Assembly: GCF_029962835.1 (NCBI RefSeq)
Contig: NC_080582.1
Span: 71,482,177 to 71,546,176 of the forward strand
Origin: Magnolia sinica
Taxonomy: Eukaryota; Streptophyta; Magnoliopsida; Magnoliales; Magnoliaceae
Direction: 5' to 3'
DNA length: 64,000 nt
A program made the translations under genes and the position numbers. Positions 42,707 to 53,412 of this stretch are shown here, piece after piece. Every line of letters begins with the position of its first letter. Positions within the stretch are counted from its first letter, which is position 1. The notes beneath the pieces were generated by a model, which was given only the letters and a program-made list of their open reading frames with translations, was not told the DNA's origin and searched no databases.

Positions 42707-42931
42707 TAAGTTTGCCCCGCTGATCTTCTAGTTTGCCCCGCTGATCTTCTAGTCTCCCCCGCTGATCTTCTAGTTTGCCCCGCTGATCTTCTAGTCTCCC
42801 CCGCCGATCTTCTAGTCTCCCCCGCTGATCTTCTAGTTTGCCCCGCTGATCTTCTAGTTTGCCCCGCTGATTTTCTAAGTTTGCCTCGCTCATATGACAG
42901 TTTGCCCCGCTGCTTTTCTAATTTGCCCCCC
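42707..42931 (+). repeat. Near-perfect 21-bp tandem array
   Basis: About eight consecutive 21-bp units with core GCCCCGCTGATCTTCTAG, alternating tttg and tctcc starts, then two diverged units. On the minus strand it reads as a seven-residue repeat of the type RGKLEDQ. The right 120 bp with the SINE is a direct duplicate of about 39,937-40,081. Confidence 0.92.
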
Positions 42932-43001
42932 TCGGGTGGTAGACTCTTAGGAGTTTCAACACCCAGTCAAGCGTTCGAGTATCCATAGGTGATGAAATTC
43001 A
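42931..43001 (+). repeat. tRNA-like SINE copy 3 (5' part only)
   Basis: Same first 70 bases as copy 1 (gggtggtagactcttaggag ... gtatccataggtgatgaaat), then truncated. Confidence 0.65.
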
Positions 43002-43732
43002 TATTGTGATTCCTTTTTCAAAATTACTTCTTAACCTAAGACATCATTTCATATTGTGATTCCTTTTTACACATCAAACATAACCGATGGCGCTTTCGAA
43101 TGATATCAATTGTAAAAGTCTTGTTCAATGTACTAGACCACAAAAAAGCCTCGTAAGAGAAATAACAAAGGATCAACCAATGCATAGTTATCCTAAAGGG
43201 CATGTTTGGATTTGTTGTAAAAGGGGCATTTGATGCATAAACACCCTTTTGAGCAACCCCCCTTTAGAGCCACCAAGGCATTGATAGCTTTATTCACTTT
43301 TCTTGCATATCTGATCTAAACAACTGATGGCATTTTTCCTTCACATACATGGACGGTGCTATGAAGGGTAACATAGATGAGTTGCCACAATGACAATTTC
43401 ACATCAAAATCTAGCCCATCAAAATGTTAGGGTGCTTTGCCTGGGAAGGGTGGCTACGAATTGTGAGCAAACCTTTTGTTGGGGAGATTTTCAGATATTG
43501 CTAGCATACATATTAGCAGAGAACATTAAAAACAAACCATAGATTCAAGAATTCCCAGTAAATATCACCCGAAACATAACTACATCCATACATTCTTCCC
43601 CTATATACCTAACCAGTAGAAAAACATAAGGTACCCAACTACAAACTATTAAACTATTAGGTGAAAATTCTCCATTTCTTACAACCCACAAAACACAAAA
43701 CACATAACCACAACCATGGCTTCACCCGAGAC
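43002..43732. other. 3' flank of the transposon-protein-like ORF
   Basis: Unique-looking AT-rich sequence with a short direct repeat (tcatattgtgattccttttt at about 43,000 and 43,050). No gene seen; part may be the 3' untranslated region of the neighbour. Confidence 0.4.
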
Positions 43733-44971
43733 CTAATGGTCCTGTGAATCAGTCGGATGTGGCTCTGCTCCATCCTTTTGGACGCAGCATAACACTTCCT
43801 TCAAGGTGCGTAAGATCTTCTTGTTCCATTGCTCTTGTTCAGTCACTTTGGCCTTCATTTCAGTCCTGAAATCAGTTAATTCAGACCGAACCGATGTCAA
43901 CTCCTCTTCCACCCGATTGAAGCGCTCATGTATAAGCGGGGGGGCCACAAAATCTTCGTCGATGTCTTCATCATCGTCTTCCTCTTCTGCCTCTTCGTCT
44001 TCCTCCTCCTCTCCTTCTCCTTCTTCATATCGTTCTCCTCTTTCAACCTCTTGTTCCCTGTTCAATTTCATCCTTTTAATAGAATTAGCGTCAATAAAAT
44101 TCTGCGGCTCAAGCCTCGTATTGCAGTTGAAACTAAACCCACAGTCCTTCGCCATCTTACAAACCAACCGTCCAAAGGGTAAGGACAGATTGGAATTTGT
44201 GGCCGCCATCAATATATGCCGCATTACAATAGATGGGTAGCAAATTTTTTTGCGGGTACCTACTAAGTACAGAACCTCCAACATATACTGTGTTAGTTGT
44301 GTATGATTACCCGATCTAGGATACACATTGTACGTGAAAACAAGATGGAGGAACCTGTAAACTGGAAGCATCTTTGTTACCTTCAAACAATTATCATCCT
44401 GTATCCAAGGCTTATTTTCACCACAAACATGAACAGTCCTCTCCTCTTTGTACCTGGACCTCTTCGAATCCTTATATGGAACAACCACTGTCCCACGTGG
44501 CACCCCAGAAATCCTCTCAATGTCAGTAATACTAAAAGTTCTCAAGGAATTACCGATTAACACGTCGAAGGTCATTGACTGTAGACTTGGATTTTTAATT
44601 GAAGCGTAAAAATGTCGCACAGTATCGGCGTCGGCATTGTTGTAGGGTGTGAAGATGGGATTCCACCCAAGTGAGGCAAGCCACTTGCGCTCTTGGGTAT
44701 CGGCGAACAAGTCCTTATGCACGTACCGCTCAAAGCATATCTTGCGTTTGGCGAATCTTCCAAAATCCACTGCTTGTTCTGCCTCGACTCCCCGGCCGCG
44801 AGACGTTGACGGACCCGCCCGAGACATGGATGGACCCTTTTGAGGTCCCGAGGTAACTCTCTTCTCCCCGGTAGCTGCAACCGTTGAGGTTGGCGCTCCA
44901 GTGTCCTCCCTTCGCTTGGAGCGACGATTGTATTGTTCTTCTTCTGTTTCCTGTGCACCACGCTTCTTAGC
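43733..44971 (-). CDS. Putative plant transposon protein (Transposase_32-like), intact ORF
   Basis: The frame is open from 45,034, but the start is placed at the ATG 44,971 (MAKKRGAQETEEEQYNRRSK), giving 412 residues, because the upstream 21 codons encode a hydrophobic stretch unlikely in front of a basic, nuclear-type N-terminus. Visible features: Lys/Arg-rich N-terminus; Ser/Gly-rich linker; a central domain with CFERYVHKDL, LGWNPIFTPYN and VRHFYASI resembling the 'putative plant transposon protein' family; a long acidic run (about residues 320-350); and a C-terminal coiled coil with RVEEELTSVRSEL. No catalytic motif is known for this family. It lies between inverted arms at 40.4 and 48.0 kb. 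Intact in a decayed neighbourhood, so either young or under selection. The family call rests on pattern memory. Confidence 0.6.
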   Translation of the reverse strand, partial: AKKRGAQETEEEQYNRRSKRREDTGAPTSTVAATGEKRVTSGPQKGPSMSRAGPSTSRGRGVEAEQAVDFGRFAKRKICFERYVHKDLFADTQERKWLASLGWNPIFTPYNNADADTVRHFYASIKNPSLQSMTFDVLIGNSLRTFSITDIERISGVPRGTVVVPYKDSKRSRYKEERTVHVCGENKPWIQDDNCLKVTKMLPVYRFLHLVFTYNVYPRSGNHTQLTQYMLEVLYLVGTRKKICYPSIVMRHILMAATNSNLSLPFGRLVCKMAKDCGFSFNCNTRLEPQNFIDANSIKRMKLNREQEVERGERYEEGEGEEEEDEEAEEEDDDEDIDEDFVAPPLIHERFNRVEEELTSVRSELTDFRTEMKAKVTEQEQWNKKILRTLKEVLCCVQKDGAEPHPTDSQDH

Positions 44972-45339
44972 CATAAGGCTCACCATTAATGGGAACAGTA
45001 GCCATGAAGAAACGAGTAGAAGGAAAGCCCCCATTGGAAATTATCAATGGGTTTTGTTTGGAATTTTGTAGATTTCGGTGGAATAAGATAGAAAAATGAA
45101 GAAAATGAAGGAAATGAAAGTGGGTTATGGGATTTGTATGGGAGTAAAGAAGGGAGCAAAGAAGGATTTGAGAAAATAAGAAGGATTGTGGAAGAAGATT
45201 TTAGAGAATGGAATGAAGATGATGATGGGTTTAGGATTGTGGAAGAAGGGAACGTGACTAGAAGATGAGAAGGTGTGTGGAAGAAGAGGAAGTGGGTTTT
45301 AGGCAATGGGTTTAGGAGATATAAGTTACATTTCGACCA

Positions 45340-45690
45340 GGCTTCGGGCCTGTTGTTAGGCATTTTAATGGTCGAAACCGTCGACTGGCTAAAAGAACAG
45401 GACAGCGAGATGGGGTCGACCGGGTAACCATATATACAGCAAGATGGGGTCGACCGGTCGACCGGTTCAAAATGTCTACAGGAAGATGGGGTCGATCGGG
45501 TCAACCCGGTCGACCGGGTAAAAGTGAATTAGAGCCAGATGGGGTCGACTGGGTCAACCCGGTCGACCGGGTCAAAATATGTACAGCAAGATGGGGTCGA
45601 CCGGGTAAAAGTGAATTAGAGCCAGATGGGGTCAACCGGGTTAATATAACAGAAATACCCGGTCGACCCGGTAAAGGGCATATTCCGGAA
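45340..45690. repeat. GGTCGACCGG palindrome-rich tandem repeats
   Basis: agatggggtcgac-type units begin at 45,408, 45,442, 45,484, 45,537, 45,589 and 45,624 (the last reads tcaac). Most include palindromic ggtcgacc, often paired as gggtcaacccggtcgaccgg. It lies about 400 bp 5' of the ORF on the minus strand. Confidence 0.88.
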
Positions 45691-45704
45691 AAAAAAATAA
45701 AATA

Positions 45705-46618
45705 AAATAGATCCAAAACCAAGTTTCTTTTTCTTTTTTCCTTTATTTTAGGGCCTGGCTGATAATCCTTTATTCATTTTTCTTTTTTGTCAACCTCACT
45801 CAGCAAAACCAAGATTCAACTCAAATATAACATATGTATAGTATTTTTACGGATATTTGGAAAGAGAAAACCCGATTAAATGCTTCAACCTGGGGTTTGG
45901 GTCAAGGGTCGTCAGAACCTATCCAACACACGAAGTTTATAAGGATAGTTGGAAAGAGAAAATCCAATTAACCTATGATTTAGGTCAAGGGTCGGATCTC
46001 ACCTCTTAGTTGATTCCCCGATTGTATTGTCTTCCGGTTCTCTTTGTGTTAGTTGTGTCAGGACACATGCATGCGGCCATAGCTATGAAAATTGGAAGAG
46101 AGCTCGAATTTGTTACCTTTTATCAGCCACACTTCGCATCCACTACGGTAGGACCGAGGTCTCCGGCGAATACACCCACACACACTTCGTCCATGTTGCT
46201 GGAATTGTTGTAGGAGTGAGTGAAAGAGAGGGGTTAAAGGGTTTTATACCCTGGTTTTGGGTCAGTTGGCCCCGGCTTTCGCTAATTCACCCAAATGGCC
46301 TTGTTGGACTTTATTCCGGTCACCATTTCTCAATCAAGGGTCAGATTTGACTGCCCCACTGCAAGGACATATCTTCAATATTCAGAGCGGAAATTGAGGT
46401 GAAATCTGAAGGCCGAAATGCCCCAGTTGACTGTCCTAATTGGCAGGGCCATTTGTTTAAAAAACACAATATTTTATTTCATGGCTATAGCGATATGCAC
46501 TTTACAAGTGCCCACTGGTCGATGCGATTCCTTCATTTACGGGTGCGGTCCGGATCTATCGTCCGTGATGTACCACAAGCCCAGTGAGCCCAAAGACCTC
46601 CCACGCAGTCAGATTTCG
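45705..46618. other. Spacer between repeats and right arm
   Basis: No domain recognised. Related short blocks (ggtcaagggtcg, ggaaagagaaaa) recur at 45,855-45,995. Open frames at 46,010-46,350 show no family motif. Confidence 0.4.
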
Positions 46619-46900
46619 TAGGGGCCACAGAAGTTTTGGATCAAGCTTATAATTGTGTTTTCTATTAATCCATATATGTATGATCTTATGAATAGGTTTG
46701 ATAACAAACAAACATCACTGTTGGGCTGACTATGGTTTCGGCGGTGGAAATCATTATGCCCACTGTTTCCCGTGGTATGATGCATTTGATCTTTTGATCT
46801 GCTTCAATATGAGGCTCAACCCCTTAAAATTTTCCGTTAACGGATGGATAGAATGAATAGTAAATTCAATGTGGGCCCAACTGAGTTTAAAATATAAAAG

Positions 46901-47439
46901 GGAAACGGATTGGCTACTCCCCCCGACACCAGCCCCGGAGTTGGTGGTCGGTGCTCTATGGGCCCCACCATGATGTATGTATTTCATCCATTCCGTTCAT
47001 CCATTTTTAAATATCATTTTAGGTTTTAATCCCAAAAATGAGAGGGATATAAATCTCAGGTGGACCACACCACAAGAAAACAATAGTGATTGGAAATCCA
47101 TCATTTAAGTCCTCCTAAGGCCCACTGTACTGTTTGTTTGACATCCAATATGTTGATTAGGTCATAAATATCCAGATGAAGGGAAAAAAACAAAGGTCAA
47201 CTTGATCCAATACTTTTATGGCCCCAAAAAGTTTTTAATGGTCGAAGTTCATTTAACATTGTTTCCTGTAATGTGGTCCCCTTGAGACTGATATATATCT
47301 CATTTTTTGTTTATTACTATAAATTGATCTAGAAAAATAGATGGACAGAATGGATGAAAAACATACATTATTATGGGGCCCACAGAGCACCGACCACCAG
47401 CCATTGGCTGGTGGCAGGGGGAGTAGCCAATCCGTTTCC
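46901..47439. repeat. Palindromic MITE, copy 4 (in right arm)
   Basis: ggaaacggattggctactcc ... gtagccaatccgtttcc, 539 bp. ATATAAAAG at 46,892-46,900 and 47,440-47,448, the complement of the duplication around copy 3. Confidence 0.92.
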
Positions 47440-47454
47440 ATATAAAAGGTGGGG

Positions 47455-47612
47455 TCCTTACTCTTGCTTGGGTGGTAACCTCTCAGTAGTTTCAACTCCC
47501 GGTCAGGAGTTCGAGTGCCATAGGTGGTGAAATTCCACCAGCGTGAGTGTGCGCGGTGTGTGTGCAGCGTTAGTGTGTGCAGTGTGTGTCTGTCCGTGTG
47601 TAATAATAATAA
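47455..47612 (+). repeat. tRNA-like SINE copy 4 (in right arm)
   Basis: cttgcttgggtggtaacctc, ggtcaggagttcgagtgcc, ataggtggtgaaattccacc, gcgtgagtgtg tail. Mirror of copy 2. Confidence 0.65.
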
Positions 47613-47967
47613 AATGATATATATATATATACCTGTCTTGTGTGCTTTCTTCGCTGGACCCACCATTTCAAGAAGAAAAGATGAAATGCTGATAAGGGGC
47701 CGACAAAAAGGGTGTTTTTTTGGGTCTTTCTACGGGAAATGCAGTGGGGAAACGGGGGTGACAGCAACGGCAGGGAAAGTGGCAGCAGAAAGGGAAAGGA
47801 AAAGCAAAGAGAGGAAACGGAGAGAAAGAGCCGTTTCCGCAGGAGGAGGGGTATTTTCGTCCTGAAATTCCGACTCCGTACGAAGAGGTCCAACTGCGTA
47901 TTCTAAGTTTGTATTGCTTCAAAAAAACCGCTGGATAAAAGGTGGGGTCCACAGTCGTAAATTTCTC

Positions 47968-48703
47968 GCGTCTCTGTTTTAATACGTTTAGGACGCGGTT
48001 CAGCTAGTATTGTTGCCACCTGACTACTGGTAAGTGCTCCATGGGCCCACAATGATGTATGTGTTTTATCCACACTATCCATACCTTTTTCCCATTCATT
48101 TTAATTCTTAGACCAAAAAATAAGGTAGATCTAAATCTCTGGTAGCCCACGTCATGAGAAAATAATTGTAATTGAATGCTCACCATTAAAAACCTCCTAA
48201 GGCTACTACAATGTTTATTTCACATCCAACTTAAGAAGAAAAAAAAAAAATCAGTTTGATTCAAAAGTTTTGTAGCCCTAAAAATTTAAAAGTGGGTGTT
48301 CAATCAACACTATTTTCTATGATGTGGTCCACTTGAGATTTGTACCTATTTCATTTTTGGGCTTATGTCATCGAACAATCGGAAGAAAATAAACAAAAAA
48401 CTAGAAATATATATATATATATATATATATAGAAAGGAAGAGAGATAGAGAGCATGGTCCTTGTTGCGCGCGGGCCGGCGCCTTAACCGGAGCTGGCTAG
48501 CTATTGTCAAAAACTCCTTGGGCCCCACTAAGGTGTATGTGTTTTATCCATACCATCCATCCATTTTATTACATCAATTTAGGGTGCAAGCCTAAAAATG
48601 ACGGAAGTCTAAATTTCAGATGGACCACACCATAAGTAACAGTGATGACTGAACTCTTATTGCCCAAAACTTCATAGGGTCACAGGAGTGTTGGATCAAG
48701 CTA

Positions 48704-48736
<33 letters not shown>

Positions 48737-49072
48737 TACATACATACGTACGGAAACACTCACCTGTGAACCAGTTTGTAAGAACTTTTTTGAGAACCCA
48801 TCATACGTGATGTGGATCCAAAATCTGAACCGTTCATGTGAAGCAGCACCTCCTGAAACCCCCCGAGCCCAAGTTTTACTTTGATCTAAAACTTTGATAG
48901 GCCATGAAAAATGAAAACAGTTTCCTCCCTTGATTTGCATTTCTCTTTGCTATGGCCCACCAGAATATTAGATCGGGGTGAAAATTTGTCACACGGGTTT
49001 TATGGGATTCCGCATCACATGGACCGTTCAGATTAGACACCATGGCACGTGTGCAAAGGTGCGCAGGGAGCA

Positions 49073-49138
<66 letters not shown>

Positions 49139-49186
49139 TTCATCCAAGATTCTATTATTTATTTATTTTATTTCTTTTTTTTTTTT
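47968..49186. repeat. Diverged MITE copies and microsatellites
   Basis: MITE markers at 48,045 (cacaatgatgtatgtgtttt), 48,320 (atgtggtccacttgag) and 48,520-48,640. Microsatellites: AT at 48,408-48,431, TA/CA at 48,702-48,737, TC/TA at 49,076-49,134. No gene seen. Confidence 0.6.
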
Positions 49187-49311
49187 TAACACACGACAAA
49201 CACACCCCGCCCACTCACGCTAGTGGAATTTCACCACCTATGGATACTCGAACCCTTAACTGGGTGTTAAAACTCCTAGGGGTCTACCACCCAAGCAAGA
49301 GTAAGGATCCT
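49187..49311 (-). repeat. tRNA-like SINE copy 5
   Basis: Minus strand: cttgggtggtagacccctag, aagggttcgagtatcc, ataggtggtgaaattccac, followed by a gtgagtgggcgggg tail and a T-rich (A-rich in SINE sense reversed) run next to it. Confidence 0.65.
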
Positions 49312-50082
49312 CATCCAAGGTTCCATGACCTAATTAACAGGTTGGATGGCAAACAAACATTATAATCGGCTCTAGGAAGTTTTTAATGGAGTTCAATCAC
49401 CACTGTTACTTATGGTGTGGTCCATCTGAAATTTAGACTTCTCTCATTTTTCCCATGTTGAGTCCACCCGAGATTTATATCTGCCACTGTTTTTAGTTCA
49501 TGCACTAAAATGAGTAGAATGGACGAACTGCTGGATAAAACATATACATCATGGTGGGGCCCACAAAAGCTTTGACACCAACTAGTTGGCAGGTGCTGGG
49601 GTGACCTGCCCAAACCTGTCCCATCCTGAGCTGTGCATAGGTTGGGACTCTAAGGGGCCCAACTTGATGTATGGATTCCTCCACACTGTCCATCTATTTT
49701 GACATATTATTTTAGAGTATAAACCCAAAAATTAGGTTTATCCTAGGCTAAGGGATCCACACCAAAGTAAGCAATGGTGGTAATGATGCTTATGATTGAA
49801 ATCTTTTTAAGGCCTAATATAATGTTTATTTTCCATCAAATCTGTTTATAAGGTCACATAAACCTAGATGAGAGGAAAAGACAAACATCAGCTTGATCCA
49901 AAGGATCCGTCGCACTAAAAAAGTTTTCAATCATAAGCATTCAGTCTCTACGGAGAGGTCCACTTGAGCGTTAGATTTGCCTTATTTTCAGGCATAATCT
50001 CTAAAATAATATTAATAAAGATGGACGGTGTGGATAAACTTGTACATTGGCGTGGGCCATTAGACTCAAGCTTGTGCGGATA
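49312..50082. repeat. Diverged palindromic MITE copies
   Basis: Markers: tatggtgtggtccatctg (49,410), catcatggtggggcccac (49,546), tgaccttatg-like blocks and catggtgtggataaact-like end near 50,035. No gene. Confidence 0.5.
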
Positions 50083-50210
50083 CTTGCTCTCGCTTGGGTG
50101 GTAGACTCTCGGGAGTTTCAACACCTGGTCAAGGGTTCAAGTATCCATAGGTGGTGAAAGCCCTTTACTGCATGAGTGTGTGGGGGTGTGTGTGCGTGTG
50201 TAAAAAAAGA
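50083..50210 (+). repeat. tRNA-like SINE copy 6 (best preserved)
   Basis: cgcttgggtggtagactctc (A-box-like), caagggttcaagtatcc (B-box-like), ataggtggtgaaag, gtgtgtgggggtgtgtgtgc and a short A run at the 3' end. Confidence 0.7.
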
Positions 50211-51200
50211 AGACTCAAGCTTGTGCTGAGTACGGGGAATCTGCGCCCATCTTTTTTCTCCTTGGGTTCCAACATGATCTACGGGTTTTATCCAGGTCAT
50301 TTATAATTTTTCAGATCATTAATTTAGTGCACTAGACAAAAAATGAAGCAGATCAAATGTTCATGTAGACCATACCATAGGAAACAACTGTGATAATGAT
50401 GCCTACAATTGAAACATCCATAAGACCCAACTATAATGATGTTTATCTATTGTACAACCTGATGCTAACTCCATAGAATTGGATGAGGGGAAAACACAAA
50501 TATCAGCTTGATCAACTTGCTTGACACCTTGGATTTTAAATCCTCTAATTATGTTTAGCACCCTGCATTTAGAATCCCTTATAATTCAAAAGTAGCTATG
50601 CACAATATATTTACATGGGTTTGAATTTAATAACCAAATCAACTTTAATATCTCTAATTCATGTATGTATGTAATGTTTGACACAATGGTTATAATAAGT
50701 CTGTTGAAATATATACTTTGTTCGAAAATGATGAAATTCCAAGTCTCGACTGAGCCACAAGCACAAGATCACATCCCAGTAGCTAACCAACTATTTTTAA
50801 TTGTTGATTTACATGGACAATGTTTGGAGCACGCAAATCATCTTATTAGACTAATTTTAGTGATGTAGTTGTTAATCTAATTGTTTTGGAACATCATCAA
50901 TGAGCCATGTGCCCAGTAGATTAGTATAGTGATACACATATTGCACTTGACTCATGGGAGGATTTTAAATGTATTCCTAGCTTTGACCTTGGATTTCAAA
51001 CCCTCTCATGGAAGAGATTTAAGATCCCCTGTATTTAAAATGCCCTGTTACTTTAAGGTGCCAAATAATCCCTAAAATTCCTTACATCCATGGTGCCAAA
51101 TGATTTCCAGGACTCTCGGGAAGTTTTAATGATAAGCATTCAATACCTACTCCTTGGTCCACTTGAGCCCTTTGGGACGTGGATTTAAGCCTTCCATAGG
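50211..51200. other. AT-rich region, nothing firm
   Basis: One weak MITE-like stretch at 50,270-50,520, then AT-rich sequence without recognisable genes or RNA. Confidence 0.4.
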
Positions 51201-51204
51201 AAGT

Positions 51205-51645
51205 TCATAAATTGGAGACTTAGGTGGGGCCACCGTGATGTTTGTGAGAAATCCATCCTGTTCATCTGTTTTGTGAGCTCCTTCTAGAATATGAGACCAA
51301 AAGTGAGCAGGATCCAAGACTCAAGTCAGCCGTGCTAAAGGAAAAGATGGTTAGGGAAATTCCTAATATCGAAACCTCCTAGGGTCGACAGTGATGTTTA
51401 CATGCCATCCATACCATTCATATAGTCATTCCTATTGAGATGAGCTGAAAACATAAATATTAGCATGATTCAAAACTTCTATAGCCCACGAACGTTTCAA
51501 CTGTGTACATTAAATCCTCACATTTTCAGCCTATTGAGTATTGGATTTGACTAATATTTGGCTTCATATCCTAAAATGAACTCACAAAACGGATAAATGA
51601 GATAAATTTCTCACAAACATCACGGTGGACCCCACTTATGTTCCC
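51205..51645. repeat. Palindromic MITE of a second family
   Basis: The left end ggtggggccaccgtgatgtt is mirrored by acatcacggtggaccccact at the right, with tttgtgagaaatcc and ggataaatgagataaatttctc inside. Ends diverged. Confidence 0.65.
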
Positions 51646-52036
51646 AGCACAGGAACTTCCTTTCATCGCAAGAAATCGATGTCCCATTTTTTTTTTTTGG
51701 GTACATGTCTAAAATGATCTTTCAAAATGGACGATGACATGGATAAAACACATATTTTAGGACGAGAGCAGATTGGCCGGTGTACCACACACCACCGACA
51801 TGGCCAGCGTGTTGAGGCCACTTGTTCCGTGGGTCCCATTATGAGGTATTTGTGATATCCTTTTAGTGAGCCTCGTGATAGGGCTTGAAATACTTCCTGA
51901 GGCCACAGAAGTTATATATACATTTTTTTTTTCTCCATCCATGTCCGCGAACAAATTGGATGAAAACTAAACATTATGATGGGTCCTACAAATGTTTTAA
52001 AGGTGAGAATAATTATCCGGGTCCACTTGAGCTGTG

Positions 52037-52164
52037 GATAATACTTATTTTTGGGTTCAGGCTCTAGAATGAAGTTGTGGATATAATAAGTACATCAATA
52101 GATAATACTTATTTTTGGGTTCAGGCTCTAGAATGAAGTTGTGGATATAATAAGTACATCAATG
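52037..52164. repeat. 64-bp tandem duplication
   Basis: gataatacttatttttggg ... gtacatcaat repeats exactly at a 64-bp period with one visible difference at the end of the second copy. Confidence 0.93.
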
Positions 52165-52270
52165 GACATGTGCTAAAAAAATGAGCTGAATCTAATACTC
52201 AAATGCACCGGAATCCTCGGGAACACAAGGATTGAACGTCCACGGGTGAAACATACACTACAGAAGTTTT

Positions 52271-52386
52271 GAATCAGCCTAATATTTTGTATTTTCAGTT
52301 TATCCCGTAGAAATGACGTTATGGTTTTGAATCAGCCTAAAATTTGTATTTTCAGTTTATTCCGTAAAAATGACGTTATCAACCAT
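52271..52386. repeat. 58-bp tandem duplication
   Basis: gaatcagcctaatattttgt at 52,271 and gaatcagcctaaaatttgta at 52,329, both followed by tttcagttta and aatgacgttat. Confidence 0.9.
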
Positions 52387-52591
52387 ACGAATGGCACGTA
52401 AGCATCACTGTCGACCCCAGATAGAATTAAACGGTAGAAATTTTCCTACCCACCCTTTCCTTTAGTGCGGCCCACTTGCATCTTAGATCTGCTCACTTTT
52501 AGTCTCTATGTCCTAAACTGTGATAATAAAAAATAGATGGACGGTATAGATTTCTTACAAACATCACAGTAACCCCACTTAGGTTCGGGGG

Positions 52592-53091
52592 GACGCGGAT
52601 GTCCTGCTAAAGTTCCTGCGCAAGGATGGTGGGTGGGGCCTACTTCCACGTATGTGAGAAATCCATTCCGTCCATCCGTTTTTAGAGATCAATTTAGATC
52701 GTGTGATCGAAAATTAGGTGGACACGAAACTCAAGTTAGTCACACGAGAGGGAAAATTGGAGAAAGAAATTCCTACCGTTGAAACCTTCCTAGGTTCCAC
52801 TTGATGTTTATATGCAATCCAAACCATTTATAAAGTCATTCCTTATGGGATGAAGTGAAAACACAAAAAATATAGCCTGATACAGAAGTTTTATGGCCAT
52901 GAGAATGCTTCAACGGTTCTTACTGAATGTCCACTGTTTCCTCTCGTGTGGCCTATTAAAGTGTTGGATATACTTAATTTTCGGTCTTAAATCCTAAATT
53001 GAGCTCTAAATTAGGATGGACGGGGTGGATTTCTCAAAACCATCTAGGTGGGCCCCACCCGGCATCCTTGCGCAGGAAATCCGCGTCCGGT
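52592..53091. repeat. Second-family MITE with cgcggat...cgcaaggatg ends
   Basis: ggacgcggatgtcctgc and cctgcgcaaggatg at the left are mirrored by catccttgcgcagg and aatccgcgtcc at the right; about 500 bp. The interior shares tatgtgagaaatccattccg with 51,205-51,645. Confidence 0.75.
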
Positions 53092-53412
53092 TCCGGGGGT
53101 CAGTAACCTCATGTTAAAGGCTTTGCTGGAAATCGACGTCGGTCAAGCGGACGCAATACGCAATCCGCTTCCGTGTATTAAGATCTATCTTTATTCTCCC
53201 TTAGCTTGAATTAATCATTGACTTTCAATAAAAACAATAAAAATCAATGACGGAAAGCTGTCCGGTAAGGAAGTCGACGCAGAAAACAGAGATTGCATGC
53301 ACACAAACGCGTCACCGGCGTTGGCAAATGGGCGACGATTGCAGGACGGTGAACTCTAGCATGTATTTTATCCACGCCGTCCATCCAATTTCTTGACAAG
53401 AACCTAAAAGGG
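53092..53412. other. Spacer, nothing recognised
   Basis: No gene or repeat boundary assigned. Confidence 0.4.

Larger units (their letters stand above)
46619..47967 (-). repeat. Right arm of the 1.34 kb inverted duplication
   Basis: Reverse complement of 40,423-41,755; the same partial MITE, full MITE, SINE and unique segment in mirrored order. It differs mainly by substitutions and small indels in the microsatellites. Confidence 0.93.

Noticed and set aside
34356-42931. CRISPR-like array
   Set aside because: The units are contiguous degenerate 21-mers without unique spacers, in a plant nuclear context.
43806-44240. 144-codon plus-strand ORF rich in serine
   Set aside because: Antisense to the acidic Glu/Asp run of the 43.7-45.0 kb ORF.
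44986-45504. 172-codon minus-strand ORF upstream of the transposon-protein-like ORF
   Set aside because: Low-complexity Ser/Pro/Leu composition and overlap with the palindrome repeats; no domain.
47253-47952. ORFs with runs such as HTDRHTLHTLTLHTHRAH
   Set aside because: Translations of the SINE tail microsatellite and the duplicated arm.
40011-50210. True tRNA genes at the B-box-like motifs
   Set aside because: Only the promoter-like head is present, repeated with the same non-tRNA tail; no complete cloverleaf could be recognised.
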